Below are positions 47,425-57,700 of a stretch of DNA of 64,000 nt, piece after piece. The notes beneath the pieces were generated by a model, which had not been told where the DNA came from, made no database searches, and worked only from the letters and a program-made list of their open reading frames with translations. The position numbers and the translations under genes were made by a program. Origin of the DNA: CBDFLD01 sp965249005 (GTDB lineage Bacteria; Acidobacteriota; UBA6911); the NCBI GenBank assembly GCA_965249005.1, contig CBDFLD010000004.1:59875-123874 (forward strand), written 5' to 3'. The stretch's first letter is position 1. Every line of letters begins with the position of its first letter.

Positions 47425-47521
47425 GCGGTCTTTGCATTGGTCTATCGAGGTTCCGGCCACGTTCAGGTTGGCAGCAGTGTAGGGGAAATGGACTTTGATG
47501 TCCAATACCCTCGGATTTGGT

Positions 47522-47923
47522 TCACCAGATGGGGTTGGGTTTGTACAGGGGTTGGGCCCAGGGCCGGTTGCCCGCCGGGTTCGATTGCTCGGAGGGCCCT
47601 TGAGTCTTTTCCAGATAGTCGAGGATTGCTTCCGCCACCGGGTTTCCGAGAGGGCTCATCCCGTACTGCTGCTGCATCAGGGTCAAGGTCTGTTGCCACG
47701 CTCTCCGGCTCATGTGGTTCGAGAGGATCAGATCTGTCGAGTGGCAGGCCGTGCAGTGCTTCAGGACGAGGGGCCGTCCGTTTCCCGGCTTCAGGTCCTC
47801 TTTGTGATTGGCGGCGGCCGGCGCTTCCGCAGAGGTTTGCGCCTCTTGCGGTTGGGCCGGCAGCAAAGCAAGGATCCATCCGTGCAACGCGAGCGCCAAC
47901 GAAAGTGCCAACGGGAATGCCAT
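47522..47923 (-). CDS. Small c-type cytochrome (SorB/SoxD-like)
   Basis: 133 residues. An N-terminal hydrophobic signal or anchor (ALSLALALHGWILALL) is followed by a single heme-binding motif CTACH (GRPLVLKHCTACHSTDLI) and a distal Met candidate (MQQQYGMSPLGNPVAEAILD). It starts 12 bp after the sulfite oxidase stop on the same strand, the usual pairing in which the cytochrome takes electrons from the molybdenum enzyme. It appears complete but lies inside a transposase gene and has no obvious promoter there. Confidence 0.8.
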   Translation of the reverse strand: MAFPLALSLALALHGWILALLPAQPQEAQTSAEAPAAANHKEDLKPGNGRPLVLKHCTACHSTDLILSNHMSRRAWQQTLTLMQQQYGMSPLGNPVAEAILDYLEKTQGPSEQSNPAGNRPWAQPLYKPNPIW

Positions 47924-47935
47924 CGCGATTCCACT

Positions 47936-48576
47936 TCAGATCACATGCACGGCTATTCGGTGCATGGCGTTGTTGAGATAGCCGCGTGGATTCCATCCCG
48001 GGATGACCATGGGCTGCAACCGCCCGGCATGATCGGTGGCTCGGGCGAACACCTCGAAGTATCCACGCGTCGGAAACCGCAGCTCACCGGACCATTGCTG
48101 CCAGGCGAAAGGGTTGGCGGGGGCGGCCAGCGATGTGGTAATCCACGAGACGCCGAAGTCGAAGCTGAGATGTACCGCTTCGACCGGACCATCCCCACAC
48201 CAGGCATGGCCCCGCAGTGAGAGACCCATTGCCGCCGGGTGCCGGATCCCGGTAGCCGGTCGCGTGATGATCGATTTGACCGGCATTGCCTCGATGATCC
48301 TCATATCGGACGCGGGGACCTCCGTTCCCGGCGCAACGGGATGGACGGGAACGCGGTAGGAGTAGCCGGTCATCTTCGGGCCGTCGTGTACGCGATCGCG
48401 GATCCATAGGCGACGCAGCCATTTCCCGGACACCGAGGCGGGCCATCCAGGTGCCACGAGACGTAGGGGAAACCCGTGCTGGGCCGGCAGCGGTTCTCCG
48501 TTCATTTCCCACGCGAGCAAGGTGTGATCATCCAGAGCTTTGGCAATCGGCACACCGCGAGAGATTACCACCTTCT
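47936..48576 (-). pseudogene. Sulfite oxidase/SoxC-like molybdenum enzyme, C-terminal fragment
   Basis: The last 213 residues of a sulfite oxidase family protein: VISRGVPIAKALDDHTLLAW, EMNGEPLPAQHGFPLRLVAP with GWPASVSGKWL (end of the Moco domain), then the dimerisation domain (IRHPAAMGLSLRGHAWCGDG, PVEAVHLSFDFGVSWITTSL). It is cut at its 5' side at 48576, so the N-terminal half of the Moco domain, including the molybdenum-ligand Cys, is gone. Not functional. The family oxidises sulfite in the periplasm and passes electrons to cytochrome c. Confidence 0.85.
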
Positions 48577-49269
48577 CTGGACGGAGTGAGTCTGAGGGTA
48601 AGACGACCGAGTGGGCGGAAACGGGTGCAGATGCTGGTGGCCTACGGGGTAAGAGCGGATGGGAGCCGGCAGCTTTTGGCATTTATGCGCAGCAGTGGAG
48701 AGAGTCAAGCTGCCTGGGAAGGACTCTTAGGAGATCTGTACCGGCGTGGTATAGAGGGAGATAACCTCGAGCTGATTGTGACCGACGGCTGTGCAGGTCT
48801 GGCAGCGGCCATTGAAACGATCTATCCGAGAGCTCAGCACCAACGCTGCTGGGCACATAAGATGCGAAACATCGTCAATTCAGTCCGAAAGTGCGATCGA
48901 GACCAGATCAAACGGGATGCACAGGCCATCTACCGGGCCGATAGTCGTCGGGATGCATTGGCCGCGTTTCGGAGGCTGAAGCGTTGCTGGCACAAGGATT
49001 ATCCGAAGATGGTGAATCGATTGGAGAAGGATCTCCCTGAGTTACTGGCCTTTTACAGCTTCCCACGGCCTCTGTGGAAGAAGCTACGAACCACCAACGT
49101 CATCGAACGCTGCTTCGTTGAGGTTCGACGGAGAACGCGTCCGATGGTTTGCTTTGTTAATGTCCAGAGTGTCGACAGAATCATTTACTCGATCTTCCAT
49201 CGATTCAATCTCGATTGGAAGGAACAACGACCAACTCGTACCCTCGACCTTTTTACACAAGCAGCTTGA
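48577..49269 (+). pseudogene. IS256 (mutator-type) transposase, C-terminal part
   Basis: Begins LDGVSLRVRRPSGRKRVQML, where the family has its first catalytic Asp. It continues LELIVTDGCAGLAAAI (second Asp), PRAQHQRCWAHKMRNIVNSV (CxxH region), TTNVIERCFVEVRRRTRPM (catalytic Glu) and a C-terminal FTQAA. Complete from the break to the stop codon. Together the two parts make about 400 residues, the normal family length. Confidence 0.88.
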
Positions 49270-49276
49270 CATGACC

Positions 49277-49637
49277 CGTGACGATGGCTTTATTGTCAAA
49301 CATCCCACTACTCTGCTAGTATCGTTGCAAAAGCCATTCATTGCACTCTCGGCTAGGACGTTAGCTCGTCGTCGACGCTCTGGTTGTCCCTGCTTGGCTT
49401 GGCCGGGACTGGCCGGCCAATCGGAATGCTTCCTGCGGGAAAGACGTAAACCGTAGCCAACCATAGCTTGAATCTTGCCGAAGTGGAGCGTTGCTTTTAG
49501 GTTGCAGCCATAAAGTCAGCTACCCAGGACAGCGCTGTCGTGCAGATTTTTCGCTGCGGCCATACGAGTTCTTGCCCGCTCAGAAGCAAATGACGATAGG
49601 TGTGCAGTTTTGAGCCGCTGAGTGTTCGAGGAACCTG
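49277..49637 (+). repeat. 361-bp gap: upstream repeat B ahead of the first IPT gene
   Basis: No gene seen. Several blocks match the region ahead of the second IPT gene (53215-53590): GCTAGTATCGTTGCAAAA, GAAGCAAATGACRATAG and AGTTTTGAG appear in the same order and spacing. It is probably the duplicated 5' regulatory region of the IPT-gene family, now separated from repeat A by an IS256-family element. Confidence 0.55.
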
Positions 49638-50633
49638 ATGCAACTGGTAGACATCAAGAAGACGACGGTCTCAGGCCCCAGACAGGTTTCCCGGGGATGC
49701 AACACGGATGGTAGATTGTTGAACCGTGCTAAGGAGGAACACATTTGGAGAAGGAAATGCAGGAAGAGGAGCATAGCTATCGTTCTGGTATCTTTTCTGA
49801 CTATGACGACTATTTCTGCCCTTGCACAGACTGTTTCTTACTATCCTCTTGTTGCGGACGGAAGGGATTGGAAGACGACAGCGACGATCGAAAACCCGAA
49901 TCAAGTAGCCGTTACGGCAACCATTGAATTTCTTAACAACCTAGCAGAATCTTTAGAAATTGGAACTCTCGGCGGAGTCTCGCAAAACTGCGGTACCGGT
50001 TGCTTTAGATTTCAGTTGGCACCGGGTGAACGGTTTTCCGGCGATACTCCGGGAGGAACTCCAGGAGGACCTGAGCTTCTAACAGGATATACGAAAGTAA
50101 CGGCTAGCTCTGCAGCGTTGGTGTCTCTTGTAGTGACCTTATTCGATCGGATCAGATCGTCTCTCCCCCCCGCCACAAATCTTCGTAGTAATTACAACTT
50201 CTCCTTCACCGAGTCTAGCACCACCTCCAACGGAATAACGATTGTCAACCCGGCAGGATCAACTAACCTCCAAGTCACGCTCTTCGACGATAGTCAACCG
50301 CCGAATCAGATCGCCGTTGTGAACGAACCCTTAGGAGCAGGCAATCGACTAGCCGTGCTTTTAGGAAACTTCTTTGCGGCCGCCATCCCGCCTTCGGGTA
50401 GTGTGAGCGTAGCGAGCAGTAGTCCGGTGTTTCTCTGGCGAATGACGGTAGACCCTGTGTCATTGGAGACGACTTTTTTTCCTTGGAAGGGACACTTCCC
50501 GAGGTTCTTGTCACACAGCCGAGAACGATGGTCGCCGGAGGGCCTGAATTTGACCTTTTTGTGCTGGGCTCAGACTTTGTTTCTACTGCCACCCTTCGAT
50601 GGAACGGAGCAGTTCGTTCGACGGTCGTGCTAA
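49638..50633 (+). pseudogene. IPT/TIG surface protein 1, N-terminal part (frameshifted at T7)
   Basis: Signal peptide RSIAIVLVSFLTMTTISALAQ, then a 200-residue module (YYPLVADGRDWKTTATIENP and FSFTESSTTSNGITIVNPAG) resembling the secreted C-terminal modules of the family. The best ribosome site (AAGGAGG, 49731-49737) precedes an ATT at 49743 rather than an ATG, in frame; the ATG at 49638 has no such site. Genuine coding ends at the T run 50474-50480, after which the frame is wrong until the stop at 50633. One added T would continue into the 3' part (frame reading TTFFSLEGTLPEVLVTQP). Confidence 0.75.
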
Positions 50634-52984
50634 ACAGTCGGATGTTGCGCGCTCGCATACTACAAAGCGACATCGCAGTGCCAGGTGTGGTCGAAATAGC
50701 GATCACAAGTCCAGGCGTGGTCTCCAATAGCCTCGATTTCACAATCACTGCGATTTCGCCGTTTCTCTGCTGCACGAATCCTCTGTCTAGCGTCACGGGC
50801 AGCAACGAGCTAACGCTTGTTGTCTACGGTGATAATTTTCTTTCTGGCTCGACTGCGCGATGGAACGGATCCGCACGTCCGACTCGATTCATCAACAGCC
50901 GAACTCTGGAGGCCACCATCCCGGAGGCGGATCTAGCAAGTGCAGGCACTGCTGTGGTTACGGTCTCCAATCCGGATGGCAGCACTTCGGCTGGGATAAA
51001 TTTTCCGATTGTCGAGTTGCCACCCGGAGCGCCGACCATTACGAGCGTCAGTCCGGATCAGTTTCCGGCCGGCGGGGGAGGATTCGTCCTTACTGTGATC
51101 GGGACGGGTTTTATTCCTGCATCGATTGTTCAATTCAATGGGGTGGACAAAGGCACGACTTTCGTGAGTGCGACGGAGTTGCAGGCACAGATTCTCGCAG
51201 AGGATGTTGCGAAGGGTTCGACGTTCGGCGTTACGGTGGTCAATCCGGACGCAGGAGCTCTCAATGGGAATGAACCGTTCGGTGTTACGGGAAACTCAGC
51301 CGTCGTGGTTGTCACAAACCCCGTGCCCATCGTCTTGAGCTTTACCCCTACGTCTGCAACTACCGGTCAAGGTGGTATTTCCATGGATATTGATGGAATC
51401 GGTTTCGTGGACCAAAGGTCGGTGGTGCGTTGGAACGGAATGGGCCTTGAAACCGATGTAGTCTCCAAATCCCAACTCACAGCCGAGATACCAGATACCG
51501 AGCTGGCGTCCATGGGTACGACGGTTTTCAGCGTCTCCAACCCAGGCCCAGGTGGCGGATCGTCTCACGGACAAAGTTTCTCTATCACGACCGCTTCTGC
51601 TGCTGCGACAACGCTGTTTTATCCTCGACTGGTGAGCCACAGTGGCAGCATGTCGGAGACCAGCGAATCGACAGGAATTGCCATCGTCAACCTCGATAGC
51701 GATGACGCTGAACTGACGATCCGAGCGATCGAGGGCAAGGGCTCAGAATCTACGGGTCCGGACATGACGAATCCAGTCTCTATGACACTGGGGCCGAGTG
51801 AACAGATACCGATCGTTGACAGTCAGTTATTTGGATCCGGGGTATCGGACCCGGATGCAATTCGGTGGATGAAGATCGAAAGCACACGAGCGAAGACGGC
51901 AGGATTCTTTCTATCTTTCAATGATTCGTTGGAGCTTTTGGATGGTGCGGATGTTTCAACTGACACGCTGAGTTCGTTTGTATTCCCTGAGATCATGTCA
52001 ACGGATAATGAGTCTGAAACCCTGACGAAAGAAGCCATTGCTGATCCTTTTACCCAGATCCATGTAGCGAATCCCAATGCTGGTCCGGCTGCCATTACCT
52101 TCGATCTCTATGGTTCCGACGGCACACATGGGGCAGATGTCACCCATACGGTGGACCCGAATGGGATCCTTGCAATCTCCATCGTCGATCTGTTTCCTAC
52201 GGCCAACGTTTCTTCGTCTTCGTATATACGCGCCAGTTCTGACAAGCCAGTGGTTCCGTTTGAGTTACTGGGTAAGAGTGGCTTGTATGTGCATGGTCTC
52301 AATGGACAGGATGCCGACGGGGGAGCAACGACGCTTTACTCGCCTCAGTATGTGGTGGGAGGATCTGACTTTCGATCGACTCTTACGGTAGTCAACCTCG
52401 ACACGGTTGGAGGTAATGTCAGTTTCGAGTTCATTGGTGATTCCGGAGTACAGATAGGGACTACCGTCATACGGGTCATAAGTCCCAAGGGCAAGATCTA
52501 TATCACTGCTCAGGACTTCTTTCTCCCCACACCGGATGTCCTGACCGAGGGTTATGTCAGAATCACGAGTGACGGTCCCCGGTTAGTGGGAGCGATTGTG
52601 TTTGGAGATCAGAACCAGAGCGAGTTCTCGACAGCTCTACCGTTGGTCTCTGTGCTGATTGATTCGATGATCTTCGGTCAGGTAGCATCGAACGATACAT
52701 ATTTTACGGGTGCTGCATTCTTGAATCCGAACGACATGGCTGCGACGGCGACGATCGATGTCTTTGATCGAGACGGAAACCTGATTGCATCGACGATGCG
52801 GGTGATTGCAGCGGGTCGTCGAGTGTCACTGTTGCTGACGCAGTACTTACCGGAACTGGAGGGGCGGATTATCAGCTCCGGATACATCCGGGTCACGGTA
52901 GACAAGGGTCTTGCCAGTTTTGCACTGTTTGGCACCATCGACTTATCGGTGCTGTCTGCAGTCCCGCCTCAGCTTGTTCCGTAG
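50483..52984 (+). CDS. IPT/TIG surface protein 1, C-terminal part
   Basis: 833 residues in the restored frame, lacking its own signal peptide. Four consecutive IPT/TIG Ig-like domains, each with a G-x-x-F...RWNG or QFNG core (for example YGDNFLSGSTARWNGSARPT, PTITSVSPDQFPAGGGGF). Then a C-terminal module of about 480 residues (TTLFYPRLVSHSG to LSVLSAVPPQLVP) with repeated TGIAIVNLDSDDAEL / QIHVANPNAGPAAITF / STLTVVNLDTVGGNV / TGAAFLNPNDMAATATIDVF blocks. The module is shared by all three paralogues. No transmembrane anchor or PEP-CTERM signal is present. Probably secreted or surface-attached; ligand unknown. Confidence 0.8.
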   Translation: MEGTLPEVLVTQPRTMVAGGPEFDLFVLGSDFVSTATLRWNGAVRSTVVLNSRMLRARILQSDIAVPGVVEIAITSPGVVSNSLDFTITAISPFLCCTNPLSSVTGSNELTLVVYGDNFLSGSTARWNGSARPTRFINSRTLEATIPEADLASAGTAVVTVSNPDGSTSAGINFPIVELPPGAPTITSVSPDQFPAGGGGFVLTVIGTGFIPASIVQFNGVDKGTTFVSATELQAQILAEDVAKGSTFGVTVVNPDAGALNGNEPFGVTGNSAVVVVTNPVPIVLSFTPTSATTGQGGISMDIDGIGFVDQRSVVRWNGMGLETDVVSKSQLTAEIPDTELASMGTTVFSVSNPGPGGGSSHGQSFSITTASAAATTLFYPRLVSHSGSMSETSESTGIAIVNLDSDDAELTIRAIEGKGSESTGPDMTNPVSMTLGPSEQIPIVDSQLFGSGVSDPDAIRWMKIESTRAKTAGFFLSFNDSLELLDGADVSTDTLSSFVFPEIMSTDNESETLTKEAIADPFTQIHVANPNAGPAAITFDLYGSDGTHGADVTHTVDPNGILAISIVDLFPTANVSSSSYIRASSDKPVVPFELLGKSGLYVHGLNGQDADGGATTLYSPQYVVGGSDFRSTLTVVNLDTVGGNVSFEFIGDSGVQIGTTVIRVISPKGKIYITAQDFFLPTPDVLTEGYVRITSDGPRLVGAIVFGDQNQSEFSTALPLVSVLIDSMIFGQVASNDTYFTGAAFLNPNDMAATATIDVFDRDGNLIASTMRVIAAGRRVSLLLTQYLPELEGRIISSGYIRVTVDKGLASFALFGTIDLSVLSAVPPQLVP

Positions 52985-53588
52985 GAAGAAGTTAGTTGGC
53001 CGTTGTTCCTCCGTCCAGAAACCGGCATTGCGGGAACCTGAATGATTCTTGGTCGAGCATGCGATTATTCGTTTCCCCAAATGGAGTATCCGGGGTGACG
53101 ATAGGATATTGGAAAGTCTCTCTTGTTAATGTAGGGCTTCCTGCCAATTATCGCATCACCCAAGCGAAAAAATCTCCAGAGCCCGGTGTTTTGGCACATT
53201 TCCATGGCAGATGATGGCCGATGTCACAACCCGCCTGGTAATGGTTTGTCTGTCATGTATGCCGCCGCTTTGCTAGTATCGTTGCAAAAAGCCAGCCATT
53301 TGCGCTTTCAGCCAGTACGTTAGTTCCAAATCGAACTCGGATTCTCTGTTCGCATGGCCAGTTCGGTAGACTTGGGTTGCCGATCGGCTCGTTCTTGCGG
53401 GAGATGTGTGAAACCTGATCAACCACTGCTTGTCGCGCCTGACGATCGAGGTGCCATGCTAGGTGCCCCGGCCGGGAAATTAGGCACTCAGCGTGATAGC
53501 CTTCGTGGAGAGTTTTGTTTGTAACCATGCGAGTTTTTGCCTGGCCGGAAGCAAATGACAATAGTTGTGGGAGTTTTGAGGGTGCAAA
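52985..53588 (+). repeat. 604-bp gap between IPT genes 1 and 2: 3' tail plus upstream repeats A and B
   Basis: No gene seen. 53030-53085 resembles the sequence behind IPT gene 3 (63775-63820; TGAATGA..TTGG.CG.GCATGCGAT), a shared 3' tail. 53125-53215 is repeat A (ATTATCGCATCACCCAA). 53215-53590 is repeat B. The array therefore looks like tandem duplication of a unit [A-B-gene-tail]. Confidence 0.55.
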
Positions 53589-53645
53589 TTGCTCAAGGAA
53601 GGGCAGCAACGTGACAATCGGTTGTTGTGGGATCGGAGTGGCATT

Positions 53646-54752
53646 ATGAAAGACGCGGTTCTAAGCCGATCCATTGTGCGTTGCGCGGTGATATTCTTTG
53701 TAGGGCTGAGTACGCAAGCAGTTCTTTTTGCCCAAACCCCGATTTCCTATGGCGAGGACGTACCGGGTGCCATAAGCGCAGCCGGGGAGGTGGACGAATA
53801 CACCTTCGCCGGTTCGTCCGGCGAAGTTATTACTCTTCAGGTTGCGGACAGGTCAAACAGCAGCCCAGATCCCTGTTTCGAGTTCTTCGATCCGAGTGGC
53901 TCCCCAATAGGTTCGAAAACGTGCAATTCTTCCATTGCCCGGATTGATACTACACTGACCACGAGTGGTCAGTACTCAATCCGTGTGAGTGAGGATCCCT
54001 CCGGCGGCAATCACACCATTAGTTACATGATGTCTCTGGAGCGTGTGGGACCGACGCCGTCACCGAACGCCATATCCATTGCCTTTGGCGATGATATAGC
54101 AGGTACCATCAGCCCATCTGGTGAGGTTGACTTGTTTTCCTTCGCCGGTTCGTCCGGTGAGATTATCATTCTTCAGGTTGCGGACAGGTCAAACAGCAGC
54201 CCAGATCCCTGTTTCGAGTTCTTCGATCCGAGTGGCTCCCCAATAGGTTCGAAAACGTGCAATTCTTCCATTGCCCGGATTGATACTACACTGACCACGA
54301 GTGGTCAGTACTCAATCCGTGTGAGTGAGGATCCCTCTGGCGGCAATCACACCATTAATTACAGCATCTCGTTGGTATGCACATCTGGTTGCTCTGGCGT
54401 TGTACGGAACCTCACTGTAGCGTCATCCGATCCGGACAGCGGAGTATCGATCACCGTCAGCCCAGCAGACAACAACGGTGATTCGGACGGAACGACGCCG
54501 CAATTCACGCGTGAGTATGATGACGACACATCTGTCACTTTGACCGCGCCCGACACCGCCGATGGCAATCCCTTCAAAGAGTGGGTACAGAACGGTCAGA
54601 GCTTCTCTGCCGATACCACCATCAATGTGACGATGGATGCCGATTACACGATGACGGCGGTTTACGCACCCCCCCCGGAGATTGACGGTACAGTCAGCCA
54701 ATCCAGGCAGTGGGGTATCGATCACGGTCACTCCGTCGGACAGAAACGGTGA
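53646..54752 (+). pseudogene. IPT/TIG-InlB-repeat surface protein 2, N-terminal part (frameshifted at C8)
   Basis: Signal peptide (IVRCAVIFFVGLSTQAVLFA, cleavage after LFAQ), then two PPC-like beta domains of about 112 residues that are almost identical to each other (EVDEYTFAGSSGEVITLQVA; DPCFEFFDPSGSPIGSKTC), and the first InlB-type repeat (RNLTVASSDPDSGVSITVSP to MTAVYAPP). GGAG lies 8 bases before the ATG. In the run of eight C at 54669-54676 the frame is lost; seven C would give APPRRLTVQSANPGSGV and continue into the 3' part. Confidence 0.78.
53835..54337 (+). repeat. Two perfect 167-bp direct repeats in surface protein 2
   Basis: 53835-54001 and 54171-54337 are identical by eye, offset 336 bp (112 codons, in frame). 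They encode the body of the two PPC-like domains. Flanking parts of the domains differ more, so the identity probably reflects recent duplication or gene conversion. Slippage or recombination here would gain or lose one domain without changing the frame. Confidence 0.85.
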
Positions 54753-57700
54753 TACGGATGGAACGACAGCGTTCACACGTCAATACGACGATGGAGCTTC
54801 GGTGACGTTGACGGCGGCGTCGGATGCGAACGGAAATCCTTTCCGAAAATGGCTGCGTAACGGTCAGGATTTCCCGAACAACGACACGGTTGCCACGACT
54901 GTGACGATGGATTCGGATCAGACGATGACGGCAGTCTACGGGGATGTTCGTAACCTGACGGTACAGTCGTCAAACCCGAATGACGGCGTTTCCATTACGG
55001 TGAGTCCCGGTGACAGGAACTCGAATGCAGACGGGACAACCTCGTTCACCAGAGAATACGATGAGGACACCTCAGTCACGTTGACGGCTCCAGACAGTGC
55101 GAACGGGAATCCATTCAAGGAATGGCTACGCAACGGCATCTCCTTTTCTAGCAGTACAGTGACGACCGTGACGATGGATGCGGACTACACGGTGACGGCA
55201 GTCTACGGCAGTGTTCGCACGCTGACGGTCCAGTCGTCGAATCTGGATAGCGGCGTATCGATTACGGTCAGCCCGGCGGATAAGGGTGGAAATGCCAGTG
55301 GCACGACAGAGTTTACTCGCCAGTATGATGATGGGGTGACTGTAACGTTGACGGCACCGTCGAGTGTTGGTGGAAACACATTCCAGGAGTGGCTACGCAA
55401 CGGCCAGAGTTTGTCGGCGAACACCACGACGACGGTGACGATGGACGGGGATTACGAGATGACGGCTGTTTACAACGTGGCGCCGCCTGTCGTCACGTTG
55501 ACGGTACAGTCGTCGAATCCGGACAGCGGGGTCTCTATTAATGTCAGTCCTGCAGATATGGATGGCAACGCCGGTGGCATCAGCACATTTACGAGGCGCT
55601 ACGTTGCCAATTCGGAGGTCACTTTGGTCGCGCCGGATAACGTAGGGGGCAATCCGTTCGCTAAGTGGCTCCGCAACGGGCTTGATTTTTCTACCAGCAC
55701 TTCCGTAGAGGTTCAGATGGATGCCGACACTGCGATGCTGGCCGTCTATGAGGGATGTCCTGAAATCCTCAGGATGCAACCTGGCACCATGGCTGCTGGG
55801 GGTCCGGAGTTCAAGCTGCTTGTGCTCGGAAGAGATTTTGTCCCGGGGGCTGCTGTTCTGTGGGGCGGAGAAACACGTCCGACCACGTTTCTCAATTCGA
55901 GGCTGCTTCGGGCCACTATTTCCGAGGCGGACCTTGCCGTGCCGAGTGGGGTACAGGTGGCGGTCGAGAATCCCGGTGGACAGATTTGTAACAGCCTGAC
56001 CTTCACCGTTACATCTGTTAGACCATTTCTCTGTTGCACGAATCCCACGTCAGCGAACGTTGGCGGCGGAGAGCGGACCATCACGGTCTTCGGCAACAAC
56101 TTTATTCCCGATTCCGCTTTGCGCTGGAACGGATCGCCTCGACCTACGAGGGTTTTCAACAGCACACTGCTGGAGGTGACGATACCGGAGGCAGACTTCT
56201 CATCGCCCGGAACAGCGGCCGTTTCGGTTCAGAACCCCGATGGTAGTTCCTCTGACACCGTGACCATTGAAATTGTTGAGTTGGCTCAGGGTGCCCCTGA
56301 AATCACGAGAATCACGCCGGATCAGTTCCCGGTTGGAGCGGGAGGGTTTGCGTTGACCGTGTTCGGTACGAGGTTTGTACCGGGATCGAACATTGAGTTC
56401 AACGGCGAAGACAAGGCGACAGACTTTGTCAGCAACACGGAACTGCGCTGTCAGATACTGGATCAGGACATCGCGGGCGCTTCCACCTACCGGGTCCGGG
56501 TAGTCAATCCGGACTCGAGTGCGCCGGGGGAGGGCGGGCCCTTTGGTATTACGGGCAATGAGGCCGTGGTGGTTGTCTTCAACCCGGTGCCGGAAGTTGA
56601 TGGATTCACGCCCACGAGTGTCATGGCGGGCAACAGTGCTGTCTTGCTGCAAGTTCGAGGGTCAGGTTTCACGAGTGGCACGGTTTTGCGCTGGAACGGA
56701 ACGGATCTTGAGACCGCGGTAATGTCCGATACGGAGCTTCAAGTTACATTGCCGGATGCAGAGCTAGAATCGGTCGACACGGCCGTATTCAGCGTGTCAA
56801 GTCCCGGACCGGGTGGTGGTTCCTCGCACGCCCAGACATATTCCATTACTACAGACACGCCGGCGGAAGCGACGCTTTATTACCCTCGGCTTCTGAGTCG
56901 GCGCAACGACTCTGAATCATTGGACAACAGCGAATCGACCGGTATCGCGGTTGTAAATCTCGGTGCAGAAGATGCGCAACTCACGGTCAAGTCATTGGAA
57001 GGTGGGGGCTTGGAGACAACGGGAGCGGAGATGACGAATCCTGTTTCGATGAGCTTGGGTTCCGGGGAGCAGATACCGATTGTCGACAGTCAGCTGTTCG
57101 GTTCTGGGATATCGGACAGCGGGACGATCCGGTGGATGAAGATAGAGAGCACACAGCCGGAGACGGCCGGGTTCTTTCTATCGTTCAACGACACGCTGGA
57201 GGTACTGGACGGAGCAGACGTTTCTTCCGCCACTCTGAGTTCTTTTGTGTTGCCGGAGATCCTGGTTCCGGAAGCGCAAACTGAAGGAGATACAAAACAG
57301 GCGAATGAAGATGGCTTCACCCAAATCCATGTGGCGAATCCGAACCGTGATGCGGCCACGGTTACTTTTGAGCTGTATAGCTCGGACGGCACGCTGAGGC
57401 AGACGGTTTCGAGGAGGATCGAACCTAATGGCTCTCTGGCGGTTTCGCTGTTGGATCTGTTTGAGGATTCAACTCCGATTAGTTCGGACTACATTGTTGC
57501 TACTTCTGATCAACCCGTGGTTCCGTTTGAGCTACTGGGCAAGACAGGAGTATTTGTGCACGGTCTGAATGGACAGGACGCTACTGCTAGCGGTACCACC
57601 CTCTACTCTCCACAGTATGTTGTTGGTGGCTCTACCTGGCGATCGGTTCTTTCCGTCGTCAACCTCGACTCGTCCTCCGGAAACATCACCTTCCAGTTCA

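Larger units (their letters stand above)
47425..48576 (-). other. Foreign insert of 1152 bp carrying a truncated sulfite-oxidase gene and a cytochrome c gene
   Basis: Joining 47424 to 48577 restores the transposase reading frame (TLFF-LDGVSLRVRRPSG). The junctions share TTC microhomology, and no inverted repeats or target duplication are seen, so this is not an IS insertion. It looks like a captured genomic fragment or a chimeric assembly join. The sulfite oxidase gene is cut at the right edge. About 100 bp left of the cytochrome gene show no gene. Confidence 0.75.
46817..49276 (+). mobile_element. IS256-family element, itself interrupted by about 1.15 kb of foreign DNA
   Basis: The ends are inverted repeats sharing GCTTGTGTAAAAAG: GATGTAAGTTTGCTTGTG on the left and CATGTCAAGCTGCTTGTG on the right in reverse complement. 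CGTGA flanks both sides (46812-46816 and 49277-49281), an imperfect version of the 8-9 bp duplication usual for this family. The transposase is split by 47425-48576. Without that insert the element would be about 1.3 kb, the normal IS256 size. It separates upstream repeats A and B that are adjacent ahead of the second IPT gene. Confidence 0.8.

Noticed and set aside
53190..53212. TGGCAC...GGCA as a sigma-54 promoter ahead of surface gene 2
   Set aside because: The spacing between GG and GC is 12, not 10, and the other copy of the repeat does not keep the motif.
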